Shown here: in pieces, positions 53,266-63,050 of the stretch
Position numbering within the stretch: position 1 is the stretch's first letter
Layout of the letters: each line of letters begins with the position of its first letter
Source: Heloderma charlesbogerti
Taxonomy: Eukaryota > Chordata > Lepidosauria > Squamata > Helodermatidae
Assembly: GCA_026122225.1 (NCBI GenBank)
Contig: JANEZZ010002240.1
Location: forward strand, 930,001-994,000
Direction: 5' to 3'
DNA: 64,000 bases
Position numbers and translations under genes: made by a program
The notes under the pieces: generated by a model
The model's input: the letters and a program-made list of their open reading frames with translations, nothing else
Told to the model about the DNA's origin: nothing
Database searches by the model: none

Positions 53266-54130
53266 AAGGCAAAACTGAAGTACTTTGGCCACATCATGAG
53301 AAGACAGGATACCCTGGAGAAGATGCTGATGCTAGGGAAAGTGGAAGGCAAAAGAAAGAGGGGCCGACCAAGGGCAAGATGGATGGATGATATTCTGGAG
53401 GTGACAGACTTGACCTTGGGGGAGCTGGGGGTGGCAACGGCCGACAGGAAGCTCTAGCGTGGGCTGGTCCATGAAGTCACAAAGAGTTGGAAGTGACTGA
53501 CCGAATAAACAACAACAATCACGGCAGGGGGAAAAACCCCAGCGTATGCAAATTGCGGTAGCCACTGCCAGTTGTGTACGCTGGGTTTTTTTCCCTCCTG
53601 CTGTGATAGGCTATGTAAATACTTACATAGCCTATCACGGCCTCTGCAGGGACGCAAATGGAGTCCCTGTGTTAGCCGTGATAGGCTACATAAGTATTTA
53701 CGTAGCCTGTCAAGGCTATGAAGAGGAGGAAGCGAATGGCGGCCGCAGGACGGCCGCCATTCGCAAAGCAGCGTGGATGGGAGCAGGTAAGTGCTCTGTT
53801 TCGCACGCCTTTCATGGGGTGTGGGTGGCGGGGACTTGGTCCCGTGCACCTTTCGTGGATTGGGGGGGTGGGAGCTTGGTTCCGTGACAGATTTCGGTGG
53901 GCCTAATGCACTGGCATTCGGCCTCACTGAGATCCATCGCGGAATTCTCTGACATCCCTACAGGAGCCCCACCAGCTCCAAAGAAACCACCATCAGCCTC
54001 ACATGCCAGAAATCCAGTAACAAAGGTGGGAAAATATAATTTCATTCAACTTGGATAACATTTCCAAATCCAAAACTCAGTGTGCTGGCCACAAAGCAGG
54101 AGGAAATAAACATTGGGCATGCCTTTTAGC

Positions 54131-55047
54131 TAGGGATGGATGAAAGTCACTTACCTGGTCCCGCAGCTTTTTTCGGGGGGGGAGGCGCTCCGTTTCTCCC
54201 CCCGAAATTCTTGGCGGGTGGGGAGGCACCCCGCCCCTCCCCGCCGAAATTCTGGCCAGGGGGGAGGCGCCCCATCCCTCCCCGCCGAAATTCTGGCTGG
54301 GGGGGAGCGCCCTGCCTCTCCGGCCATGAAAGAAAAAAGTAAAGTAAAAAAAAAAAATGTGATAGGCTACGTAAAGATTTACGTAGCCTATCACGGCTAG
54401 ATTTTCAAAGTCAGCCATGATAGGCTACGTAAATCTTTACATAGCCTATCACGGCTGACTTTGAAAAAAAAAAAAAAGCGCGTACGCAAATGGCGGCGCC
54501 CATGGGTGTCGCCATTTGCATTCCTTATTTGGGCACGGGTAGTCTAGGTAAAGATTTACGTAGACTATGGCGAAAATAAGGGCAACGCAAATAGTATTTA
54601 AATCTTTATGTAGACTACCCATGCCTAAATAAGGAATGCAAATGGCAGCATCCATGGGCGCCGCCATTTGCGTACGTGCTTTTTTTTTTTTCAAAGTCAG
54701 CCATGATAGGCTACATAAAGATTTATGTAGCCTATCATGGCTGACTTTGAAAATCTAGCCGTGATAGGCTACGTAAATCTTTATGTAGCCTATCACGTTT
54801 TTCTTTATTTTTACTTTACTTGGAAATGGCAGTGGCAGCAGCCGGTTGGAAGACCGGCCGCCGCCGCTGCCACATTGCCGCCGCACCGCTGCTGGGACCC
54901 ACCACCGCGAGGGACATTCGCACGAGGTAAGTCCCATCTCAGGGGGGGCGGGGGGGTGTCGGAGAATTTCCCCACCAATTTCAGGGGGCTGAATGCGTTG
55001 GCATTCGGCCTCCCGGAGATTCATGGAGAAATTCTCCGACATCCCTA
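54131..55047. mobile_element. THM hAT MITE (tip A/C-like to tip B), central deletion
   Basis: TAGGGATGGATGAAAGTCAC...CTCCGACATCCCTA. Four GATAGGC hairpins with TACGTAAAGATTTACGTA arms (54359-54396, 54416-54452, 54706-54740, 54760-54797), ATGGC hairpins (54484-54515, 54638-54672). The central palindrome is cut: GCAACGCAAATAG (54584-54596) joins TATTTAAATCTTTATGTAG. Tip B: ATG at 54826, 101 nt, GTAAGT at 54927. Flanks do not match as a TSD. Confidence 0.88.
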
Positions 55048-55090
55048 TCAATTCAGGCATTATTAAAGACTCATTAAACCAACGTGTAAG

Positions 55091-56191
55091 TAGGGATGTA
55101 TAGATTGTGTCAAACCTGCTCTGTCTGTTTTTCACAGATTGTCAGGTGCCTTTTGTTCCATCATCCATTCACTGATGGATTCAAATTTTTGTAGTTGTTG
55201 TCATGCAGAAAAAGATGCAAATAATTCCCTTAAGAGGGTTCACAACAATTTACATAATTTACCTTAGCATGTAATATGTAGCATATTGTCCCCCATTCCA
55301 GTCAACTTTTCCTTACGTATATTTACCAGTCTCAGCTAGGCATGTCAGAGAATTTCTCCACGAATCTTGGGGAGGCCGAATGCCAGTGCATTCGGCCCCC
55401 TGAAATTGGTGGAGAAACGGTCTGCCCCCCCACTCCCCCCCCCCGGGACGGGACTTACCTTGTTCGAATGTCCCTGGCAGCGGCAGCTGCGACGGTGGTT
55501 CGGTGGCAGTGTGGCGGCAGCAGCTGCAGCGGCCGGTCTTCTGACCGGCTGCCGCCGCCATTTCCAAGTAAAACAAACAAATGAGCAAACAAACATGATA
55601 GGCTATGAAAATATTTCATAGATTTTAAAAAACACCGTGATAGGCTACATAAATGTTTACGTAGCCTATCATGGCTGACTTTGGGGGGGGGGGAAGCACG
55701 TACACAAATGGTGGCACCCATGGGCGCCACCATTTGCGTACGCGCTTTTTTTTTTTTTAAGTCAGCTGTGATAGGCTATGTAAACATTTACATAGCCTAT
55801 CACACGGCTGATTGCAGGGACACAAACGGCGGCGGTTACGGCCGCTGCCATTTGCGTCCCTGCAGGAGAGGAGGTCTTGTGGCCGGAGGGACAGGGCGCC
55901 TCCCCCCAGGCCAGAATTTCAGGGGGAGGGATGGAGCGCCTCCCCCCCACGGCGAAGCAAGCTTCAGGATCAAGTAAGGGACTTTCGTCCATCCCTAATC
56001 TCACCAGAATCTTGCATATTTTCCTATGGATAAATATGTATAAAAATCGGGAAAGTGAAAAGAAAAAAAAATCACCAAAAGTCCATGGACTCCATGCAGC
56101 CTAAGGAGATCACTCCACAGTGGATTCGGCAGGTCATATTATTGAAATCTGAGCTCATTTTAGTCTGTCTCAAATTTCTCCAGCATCCCAT
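55091..56191. mobile_element. hAT MITE family I, interrupted by a THM
   Basis: Starts TAGGGATGTATAGATTGTG and ends CTCCAGCATCCC, matching 25042-25384 (GATTGTCAGGTGCCTTTTGT, CATCCATTCACTGATGG, GTCTGTCTCAAATTTCTCC). Borders CGTGTAAG and TGTGTGAA agree at 5/8 with transitions only. A THM at 55337-55997 splits it. Confidence 0.75.
55337..55997. mobile_element. THM hAT MITE nested in family I (tip B to tip A)
   Basis: TAGGCATGTCAGAGAATTTC...TTTCGTCCATCCCTA, TSD GTCTCAGC/ATCTCACC (6/8). One hairpin is broken (GATAGGCTATGAAAATATTT with only CATAG left of the second arm, 55598-55621). Intact hairpins at 55635-55672, 55700-55735, 55767-55803 and an ATGGC-type at 55818-55862. Minus-strand ATG at 55561, 103 nt, donor at 55458. 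Confidence 0.88.
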
Positions 56192-56199
56192 TGTGTGAA

Positions 56200-56535
56200 T
56201 AGGGATGTATGAAAAATTAGTTTCAGTTCGTTTTTGAACAGGATTTGAACAGTTCGTACCTTCCTGACCGAACACAGACTTGGACACAATGTACAGTCAA
56301 AGTCCATACTTTTCCAATCTTACAATGTAATTCACAACCCCACCCCCAAATGTGTCTGATGGAATGCATACATTTGAAAAATGTGCATGAAAAAATGGGT
56401 ACTTTTAAAAACTGCACACAGCTAGCTACACTTTAATCAATGGGAGAAGAATGCATATATTTTCCAAGATGTGCACAACTGATGCATACATTTGGAAAAA
56501 TATTATCTCACCGCTCATCTTCTGCCTCATCCCTG
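56200..56535. mobile_element. hAT-like family J element
   Basis: Starts TAGGGATGTATGAAAAATTA, GTTTCAGTTCGTTTTTGAAC and GATTTGAACAGTTCGTACC, as in the J elements at 15329 and 36458. It ends CTCATCCCTG. Only weak TSD similarity. Confidence 0.6.
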
Positions 56536-56716
56536 TTTGAATATGTGATCAACGTGTGGATGCTTGGGGACTAAGCCACTCAAACAGTGGGATGCGGTAC
56601 TTGGTGCAGCCCTTCCCACTCATATTGTTTTAACTAGTTTTTAAGAACACCTGAATAGGGCTTATGTACTTACTGTCTTTTCATCCTGAGCTTCCCACAA
56701 AATTAGTTGTTGTACA

Positions 56717-56904
56717 TAGTGGAGGCTGGTGGTTCCAATGTCAGTGGGTTGGTGAATCCACTCCAGGTTTCAGGCAGAACCAGTCAGCACTCCAAAGGAG
56801 CTATCCAAGGTGCAGAAGCACTTTGGGTAGCTCCTTTAGAGTTCTTACTGAAACCTGGGGTGGATTCACCAACCCACTGACATCAGAGGCACTGGCCTCC
56901 ACTG
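56717..56904. mobile_element. Palindromic hAT MITE, family H copy 3
   Basis: TAGTGGAGGCTGGTGGTTCC...GGCACTGGCCTCCACTG with TSD GTTGTACA/GGTGTACA (7/8; 56709-56716, 56905-56912). CTCCAAAGGAGCTATCC and AGCTCCTTTAGAGTTC arms inside. Confidence 0.9.
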
Positions 56905-56949
56905 GGTGTACATGTTTTTCTCTCCCCCATCCCCCATTTTATCTTCACA

Positions 56950-57045
56950 TCAGCCCCGGCAGGTAAGTTTGGCTCAAAGAAAATGACAGGCCCAAAGTCA
57001 TGCAGTGAGCATCATGGCTGGTGGTGATTTGAACCCAGGTCTTCA
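56950..57045 (-). repeat. tRNA-derived SINE fragment, antisense
   Basis: GCCCAAAGTCATGCAGTGAG and GATTTGAACCCAGGTCTTC (plus strand) are the inverse of the GGGTGACTTTGGGC and GGTTC...CCC segments of the SINE at 29951-30640. Confidence 0.65.
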
Positions 57046-57429
57046 TAAAGGGGCTCTAGGAAATGTGAAGGTGTAGCTGGGATGTGGTGTTGAACCTGCC
57101 TCTGACAATCATGCATTAAGCATGGACATCTGCAGTGGAGAAGCCTATGCATGTAGACCTTGATGTTCATAGGCATCCATGGGAAACGTGAACCCAAAAC
57201 ACACTGCCTATGAAAGGCTATAGATGTGGAGATCTGTGTCTGTAGGGTTCTGTGCTGCAGATGTCCGTGCTCAGTGCACGGATGTTGGGGCTGAGGGTGC
57301 TATACAATATTTGGGGTGGGGCCAGTGGTGTGGCGCCAGTGCTCGTTAATCTCATCAGGACCTCTTCCTCCAATTAATGTGTGAAGGTGGCTTCTATCTA
57401 CTACACCTTACTACTTGCTTTCATTAGAT

Positions 57430-57514
57430 CTAGTATATATTTACACATGCACAGCTATTGATGAGGCAGAAGCCAAAATGTTTAACTTAGAATATATTTC
57501 AATACTCTGTTGTT

Positions 57515-57556
<42 letters not shown>

Positions 57557-57663
57557 CCTCTCTCTGATAAAGATAGAAAGATTAACAACAGAGTATTCAA
57601 AAATATATTTAAGCTTAGCGTTTTGGCTTCCACCTTCATCAGTAGCTGTGCATGTGTATACAC
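57430..57663. repeat. Inverted repeat with (TC)n apex
   Basis: The left arm ACACATGCACAGCTATTGATG...CTGTTGTTAGTCTC (57442-57518) is mirrored by 57571-57655 (...CATCAGTAGCTGTGCATGTGT), including GAAGCCAAAA and GAATATATTT blocks. The loop is a TC repeat of about 45 bp. A THM begins immediately at its outer edge (57664). Confidence 0.82.
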
Positions 57664-58354
57664 TAGGGATGTCAGAGAATTCCACCACGGATCTCGGGGA
57701 GGCCAAATACCAGCGCATTCGGCCCCCCGAAAGCAGCAGTTCGGCGGCGGCGATTGCGGCGGCTGGTCTTCCAACCGGCTGCTGCCACTGCCATTTCCAG
57801 TTAAAAAAAAAAAAAGTGATAGGCTAGGTAAAGATTTACATAGCCTATCACGGCTAAGTTTAAAAAGAAACCGTGATAGGCTACATAAATGTTTACGTAG
57901 CTTATCACGGCTGACTTTAAAACAACAACAACAACAACGCGCGTATGCAAATGGCGGCGGCCACGGCTGCTGCCATTTGCATTCCTTATTTTGGCACGTC
58001 TTAGTCTATGTCAAGATTTACGTAGACTAAGACGGCGAAAATAAGGGGAACGCAAATTTGCGTACATGCAGTTTTTTTTTTAAGTCAGCCTATTTTTTTA
58101 AAAACCTAGCCGTGATAGGCTACGTAAATCTTTACATAGCCCATCATGTGTTTTTTTTTTTAACTGGAAATGGCAGCAGCGGCAGCCGGTCGGAAGACCG
58201 GCCGCTGCAGCCGCCGCCGCCAGGGAGATCTGCCCAAGGTAAGTCTCGTCCCAGGGGGGCGGGGGGTGGGCCGTTCCGCCACTGATTTCAGGGGGCTGAA
58301 TGTGCTGGCATTCCGCCTCCCCGAGATCCGTGGTGGAACTTTCATACATCCCTA
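57664..58354. mobile_element. THM-I with tip B at both ends
   Basis: Left TAGGGATGTCAGAGAATTCC and right GATCCGTGGTGGAACTTTCA TACATCCCTA are both tip B, but the left tip lacks its donor: it jumps from GGCCCCCCGAAA to the GCAGTTCGGCGGCGGC part. Hairpins at 57816-57852, 57871-57912, 57947-57982, 58000-58033 and 58108-58148. The central palindrome is deleted (ACGCAAATTTGCGTAC at 58051-58066). Right tip: ATG at 58170, 69 nt, GTAAGT at 58239. No TSD. Confidence 0.83.
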
Positions 58355-59206
58355 CATCAAAGTCCAGCTATGCAGCCGTAAAGGTCTGGAACTTGCTTTC
58401 TGTAAAGCAGAATGAAAGCTGAGATCCTTATGATTCTTCCCCTCTCTCCAGCTGTACACGCTCCTCTCACGCAGTTAACCACCACATAATGATATTTAGG
58501 AGAAACGTGTTCTTACAGTTCTCCTATGATTGCTATTGTTATTGAGAGTTATCAAGCACAGAAAAAAATGTGCTAATGAGATGCTCCCATTCTTCCTGGC
58601 ATCTATGATTATGTCAGCTTTCTCCAAAAGTTAATTAAAGAGACCCTAAACTAAAACAAACGGTACTTAACAGCTATATAGTGCAGTGCTTTGTGTCTTC
58701 AAAGCACTTTGCAAACATTTACTAATTGATTTAAAGTTGCCTGTGCAGTAGCTTTGGAAACAACTGTCTTAATTAACAACTTTTCCTTCCAACTGTAGTC
58801 ACAGCTTACACATGGCAAGACACAGGCTTCACCTGCTGACACAATAAAAAGGAAAGGTTGCCATGATCAAAAACAAAGTGAAGTGTGTTCACTTACCTGT
58901 GCAAGAGTAGGGCTGAACTACATGCCTCATTAAATCTGCACCAGGTTACCATGGCTGATCCGCTCCTTTTGTTTACCTTAGCAAAAGCGTGCAAGGACCC
59001 AATTCACAGCAGGATCACTGTGCACAGGTAGGGGAGGTTTAAACCTTCCCACTCAGCCACACCCTGTCCCCCCCAGCAAAATAAATAAATAATTCTACCC
59101 CCTGAGACTACTAGGCATTGCATTTTGTGTGTTACATTTAATTTTATGTGTTATCATGTATGCATCAGCTTTTAAGTATCCATTAGATTTTAGATACATG
59201 GGATCC
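58355..59206. other. Non-coding stretch
   Basis: No gene or element was recognised. Confidence 0.45.
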
Positions 59207-59879
59207 TGTAGTATGAATGATGATGGATCCAGCAAGGCTATGACACATGGAGTATTGGGGATCTCAGAAATCATGCCATAAGAACTTCTGACAACTGGCT
59301 GAAGAGGCCCTTATAGAGTGAGGATGACGATTGTCGTGTCAGCTGTTACAGCATCCTGTAGAACAACAGCTCGGAATAGCCATTGTAACATCCTGTGGAG
59401 TAATAAGTAGGTGTTGGTCAGCTCACCCCAGAACATTGCACCCTCAGCAATAGGACAGTCTCTTGACTTGTGAGTTGAAGGCTAAACATCTGTGAGGTAA
59501 TGCAGTGACTAATGGACACAAGTCAATGGCTAACACAGTTACTGTGGACTAATGGATATAAAAGTGGGTCTAGGAATAGCCCAAATTGGAGTTCTCATGA
59601 TATTAAGAAGGTGCGCACCTTGAGACCCCATAATCTCTGAAGCAAAGTCTCACTGAGTGGGGTTGGCCTCCCATCATAGTGAGTGGTGAGCATGATTGGG
59701 TCGGGACTAAATTCTATTTACAGGATATCATACATGTGACTTGAAGTGCAAATTCTATATAAGCTGTTGGTGTAATCAATAAAGCAATGTAAGATTAGAA
59801 GAGCTCTTGTGTGCAGCCTCATTACTCCAACTCTTTTTAGATCCCAGATCTGACTGGGATTGATCACCCTATATCAGAC
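59207..59879 (+). mobile_element. Possible solo LTR
   Basis: Features suggesting an LTR: TG start (TGTAGTATGAATG) and CA end; near-repeated U3-like units (GTTACAGCATCCTGTAGAA / GTAACATCCTGTGGAGTAA; ACTAATGGACAC / ACTAATGGATAT); TATA-like motifs at 59554 (ATATAAAAG) and 59756 (CTATATAAG); and AATCAATAAAGCAATG, a poly(A) signal, at 59775. No internal retroviral region follows. Boundaries and the 4-6-bp TSD are not established. It could be a different repeat. Confidence 0.45.
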
Positions 59880-60477
59880 AGATTTGGTTATAACCCCACC
59901 CCCCAAAACCAGGGACTTACAAAAGCCCTTCTTTGGTGCCAATGTGTGTGTGTGTTTTTAGTGGTCGTGGTGGTGGGCCTGACAACATCTTGCCCAAGTT
60001 CTCCCCAACCAAAAAATAAAAATAAAATCCCGAAGATAGAACTGGTTTATAGTGTATACACTCTACTGTCAATAAGCACAGGGAAACATGTTTAGATTTT
60101 TATATGTGTTTCTTTTTATCCTTGTGGTCAATTCTGATAAGCTTGAACTTGCCTCCAGTTTTGCTTTATTCAGGAACTCTACCTGAGTGCCTTGCCTCTG
60201 CCCAGAATAGGGCCTCCATTTTTCTTCCACTGCCTGTTATTCCCCAGAAACAAAATCACAATGCACCAGTGCATTCTGGGAAGTTCTTGGCATTCTGTGA
60301 AAGTTGTCCACTTTGCTGCTGTATCCTACAGAGAATTTCTGAGACAACGTGCTGGGTTTTGTTTTTTGTGATAGATGAGAATCTTATGCTCCAGTAATGG
60401 CCTAGTAAAGTAAGAATGTAATCTATCTATCTACTGTATCTATCTAGCAGATAAGATGGCCCAATCAGGCAACTTGG
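59880..60477. other. Non-coding stretch
   Basis: Contains a short (ATCT)n run near 60421-60445. Otherwise no recognised feature. Confidence 0.45.
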
Positions 60478-60690
60478 TAGTAATTAATTAATTAATTAAT
60501 TACATTTCTATACTATCCAATAGCCAAAGCTCTCTGGGCAGTTCACAAAAATTAAAACCCTAAAAGTTAACATAGTAACATAGTAAAACATTATATAAAA
60601 ATGTAGATGCTTGAAACTGAATACAATCAGAGTAAAAACCACCAGCAGGGAAAGATCTAAATACACAATAACAAAAAGAACTAACCGGCC
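60478..60690 (-). mobile_element. LINE 3' end with (TTAA)n tail, antisense
   Basis: A TAATTAATTAATTAATTAAT run is followed by TACATTTCTATACTATCC and CAAAGCTCTCTGGGCAGTTC, the inverse of the CR1/L2-type 3' terminus, then about 140 bp of its untranslated region. Confidence 0.75.
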
Positions 60691-61185
60691 ATATGCTAGG
60701 TGCTAATAGCAAATGATGAAAGATGACCACGGAAGATAAGTAATTTGCCCATTATATTGAACAGTTTGATTTTAAAAAAGAACGAATGCATGTTTTCTTT
60801 TGTTTTTAAATTTAATGGTGCAATTACTGCAGACATATTCCAGCCAGAATTTCAGTACATTTTCTGCTGAATGTATTTCCCATGGATAGAGCATAATACC
60901 AATGCTGCAAGTGTGCTATTATGGGAGAAAAAAAATCCAAAATATTCCTCTTGGGGTTTACTGTGTATATATAAAACATCTTCCATGGAAATAGTTTAGG
61001 ATTCCCCTCCTCTGTTTTTCCTGCTCCATCAGGAAGTGATATTAAGCAACAGCCAACATAACAAATGCATGAAAGAATGCTTCAGAGCAGTGTTATTTTC
61101 ATTTTTTTATTTTTTTAGAATTACACCAAACCAATTAAGGTTTTGAGTGTGTTTGCATACATGTGTGTGTCCATCAAGTTCATGC
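60691..61185. other. Non-coding stretch
   Basis: AT-rich. No recognised feature. Confidence 0.45.
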
Positions 61186-61189
61186 AGGT

Positions 61190-61325
61190 CAGCTGTACTC
61201 AGCCTCTCAACTTGGTTTCCTTCAGATGCTGGGATGCTGGATAGTGATAGCATGCTGGCTGGGGTTCATGGCAGTTATAGTCCAACACATCTGGAGGACA
61301 CCAGACTGGAGAAGGCTAATCTATG
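61190..61325. mobile_element. Palindromic MITE, decayed copy
   Basis: TCAGCCTCTCAACTTGGTTT and CCTTCAGATGCTGGGATGC at the left; CAGTTATAGTCCAACACATC and AGACTGGAGAAGGCT at the right. Same family as 21445-21585. Confidence 0.6.
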
Positions 61326-61524
61326 TTCTATGATCTTGTTTCTAAATACATCACCTTAAGCTACAGTGGTGCAACTAAAGGAGTTGGAATTGAAACATTA
61401 TTCTTTATATCAGGGGTGCTGAACCTCTTTCATCCCAATAGCTGAACTCAATTTCAGAGAAGCTCACAGGGGCATTTACCACAATGTACGCAGAGTCCTG
61501 AGAAGACTAGGCCAGACTCATTCT

Positions 61525-62053
61525 TAGGGATGGCGGAGAATTTCTCCCCGAAACTTTGGGGGACCGAGCGCCAACGTTGCGTTGCTATTTGCGTTGCCCT
61601 TATTTTCGCCGTAGTCTACGTAAACATTTACGTAGACTACAGCCACCAAATAAGGAACGGGAATGGCGGCTCCCTATGGGGGCCGCCATTCGCGTACGCG
61701 CTTTTTTTTTTTTTTTTAAGTCACCCGTGATAGGCTACGTGACGATTCACGTAGCCTATCACGGCTGACTTTGCAGATCTAGCCATGATAGGCTACGTGA
61801 ATCGTCACGTAGCCTATCAGGGGAAGTTTTTTTTTTTTTACTTTCGCGTTCGCGGCCGGGCGAGGCAAGGCGCCTCCTCCCCGGCCTGAATTTCGGCCGG
61901 GCGAGGCGGGAAGCCTCCCCCCCGGCCTGAATTTTGGCCGGGCGAGGCGGGAAGCCTCCCCCCCAGCCTGAACTTCGTGGGGGGAGCAGCAAAGCGCTCC
62001 CCCCCACCGCGAACGGCCTTCGACGACAGGTAAGTGACTTTCGTCCACCCCTA
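61525..62053. mobile_element. THM-II hAT MITE, half deleted (tip B stub to tip C)
   Basis: TAGGGATGGCGGAGAATTTC...GTCCACCCCTA with a perfect 8-bp TSD CTCATTCT (61517-61524, 62054-62061). After 50 bp of tip B (GAGCGCCAACG) it jumps directly to the core centre (GTTGCGTTGCTATTTGCG), so the donor, exon-like module and left half-core are gone; CAACG/AACG-like bases at the junction are shared by both sides. The right half-core and tip C are complete. The TSD shows the deleted form itself transposed, or was deleted after insertion. Confidence 0.93.
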
Positions 62054-62061
62054 CTCATTCT

Positions 62062-62482
62062 CTTACCATCGAGTGTTCTAAGTAGAAGGAATTTTGTGTG
62101 TGTGGAGGAGTATTCCATCATGTCAGGCCCCACCTGTGGTCTAAAGTGGTACAGCCCAGACAGAATCGGACCATCACAGCAAGAACGAAGCACAAGTCTG
62201 AGCATCTGAAACGGAGAGGTTGGGAAGCTTTGTTGTCTCTCTTTAAGACATTCAACTGTCTCTCTTTAAGACATGGCGGCAAGCGTCTTTCTGTATTCTA
62301 ATTAGTTTCCAGGTCTGAAAAGTTGAGAGTATTAAGACAGCAGTAGCAGCAGTTCCCTGCAATTTTAAGTTTGACCTCCGGCAGTGGAAATTAGCTCTTT
62401 GAGAGGCAAAAATGATCTGATTTCTGAGCTTGAATACTGGTTAGATCCTCAGGAAAGCTTTTAGCACAAGCAACGCTGAATG
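62062..62482. other. Non-coding stretch
   Basis: Contains a local repeat (GTCTCTCTTTAAGACAT, twice, 62233-62273). No recognised gene. Confidence 0.4.
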
Positions 62483-62490
62483 CTTTGCCC

Positions 62491-63042
62491 TAGGGGTGGA
62501 CGAAAGTCACTTCGTCGAAGCTTGTTTGCGGTGGGGGGGAGGTGCTTCGCTGCTCCCCCTGAGAAGTTCAGGCCGGGGGGGAGGCTTCCCGCCTCGCCCG
62601 GCCGAAGTTCAGGCCGGGGAGGAGGCTTCCCGCCTCGCCCAGCCGCGAACTCCAAAGTTTTTTTTTAAAAAAACAAACGCCCCCGTGATAGGCTACGTGA
62701 CGATTTACGTAGCCTATCACGGCTGACTTTGCAGATCTAGCCGTGATAGGCTACATTAATCGTCACGTAGCCTATCACGGGGGCGTTTTTTTTTTTCTTT
62801 TATGGAATGGTGGCAGCTGCAGCCGGTCGAAAGACCGGCTGCCGCTCCCGCCCCACACCAACACCCGCTGAACTGCCGGCTGACCCGCCGCCAGGAGGGA
62901 CATTTGGCAAAGGTAAGTCCTGTCCCGGGGGGGCAGGGGGCAGGGGGGGCGGAGAGTTTCTCCCCAAAACATGTTCGGGGGGCCGAACACGTTGGTGCTT
63001 GGCCCCCCCGAAGTTTCGGGGAGAAATTCTCCACCATCCCTA
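62491..63042. mobile_element. THM-II hAT MITE, short form (tip C to tip B)
   Basis: TAGGGGTGGACGAAAGTC...CCACCATCCCTA with TSD CTTTGCCC/CTTTGCCT (7/8; 62483-62490, 63043-63050). The tip C donor is deleted (GTCACTTCGTCG instead of GTCACTTACC...). The core is only two GATAGGC hairpins (62685-62722, 62742-62779), as in 11696-12289. Tip B has GTAAGT at 62913. Confidence 0.93.
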
Positions 63043-63050
63043 CTTTGCCT

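Larger units (their letters stand above)
50771..53516 (+). mobile_element. BovB (RTE-clade) LINE, 5'-truncated, inside a THM hairpin
   Basis: Starts within the endonuclease region (RNGVLYSFIINNKVAKAVLG) and runs to a tail of AATAAACAACAACAA. It is inserted at the centre of the THM hairpin GATAGGCTATGTAAATATTT; the right side resumes ATCACGGC, so about 9 bp of the second arm were lost. It is itself interrupted by a short LINE 3' end (52351-52432). Divergence from the antisense BovB at 8-11 kb suggests a different, older subfamily. Confidence 0.9.
50476..53960. mobile_element. THM hAT MITE (tip A to tip B) carrying a BovB
   Basis: TAGGGATGTACAAAACACC...CTCTGACATCCCTA with a perfect 8-bp TSD CAGGAGCC (50468-50475, 53961-53968). 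About 2.75 kb of this is a BovB (50771-53516); the element alone is about 740 bp. After the BovB come an AGCGTATGC...GTACGCT hairpin (53541-53584), GATAGGC hairpins (53604-53640, 53676-53711), an ATGGCGGCC hairpin (53736-53762) and tip B with GCAGGTAAGTG (53783). Confidence 0.93.
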
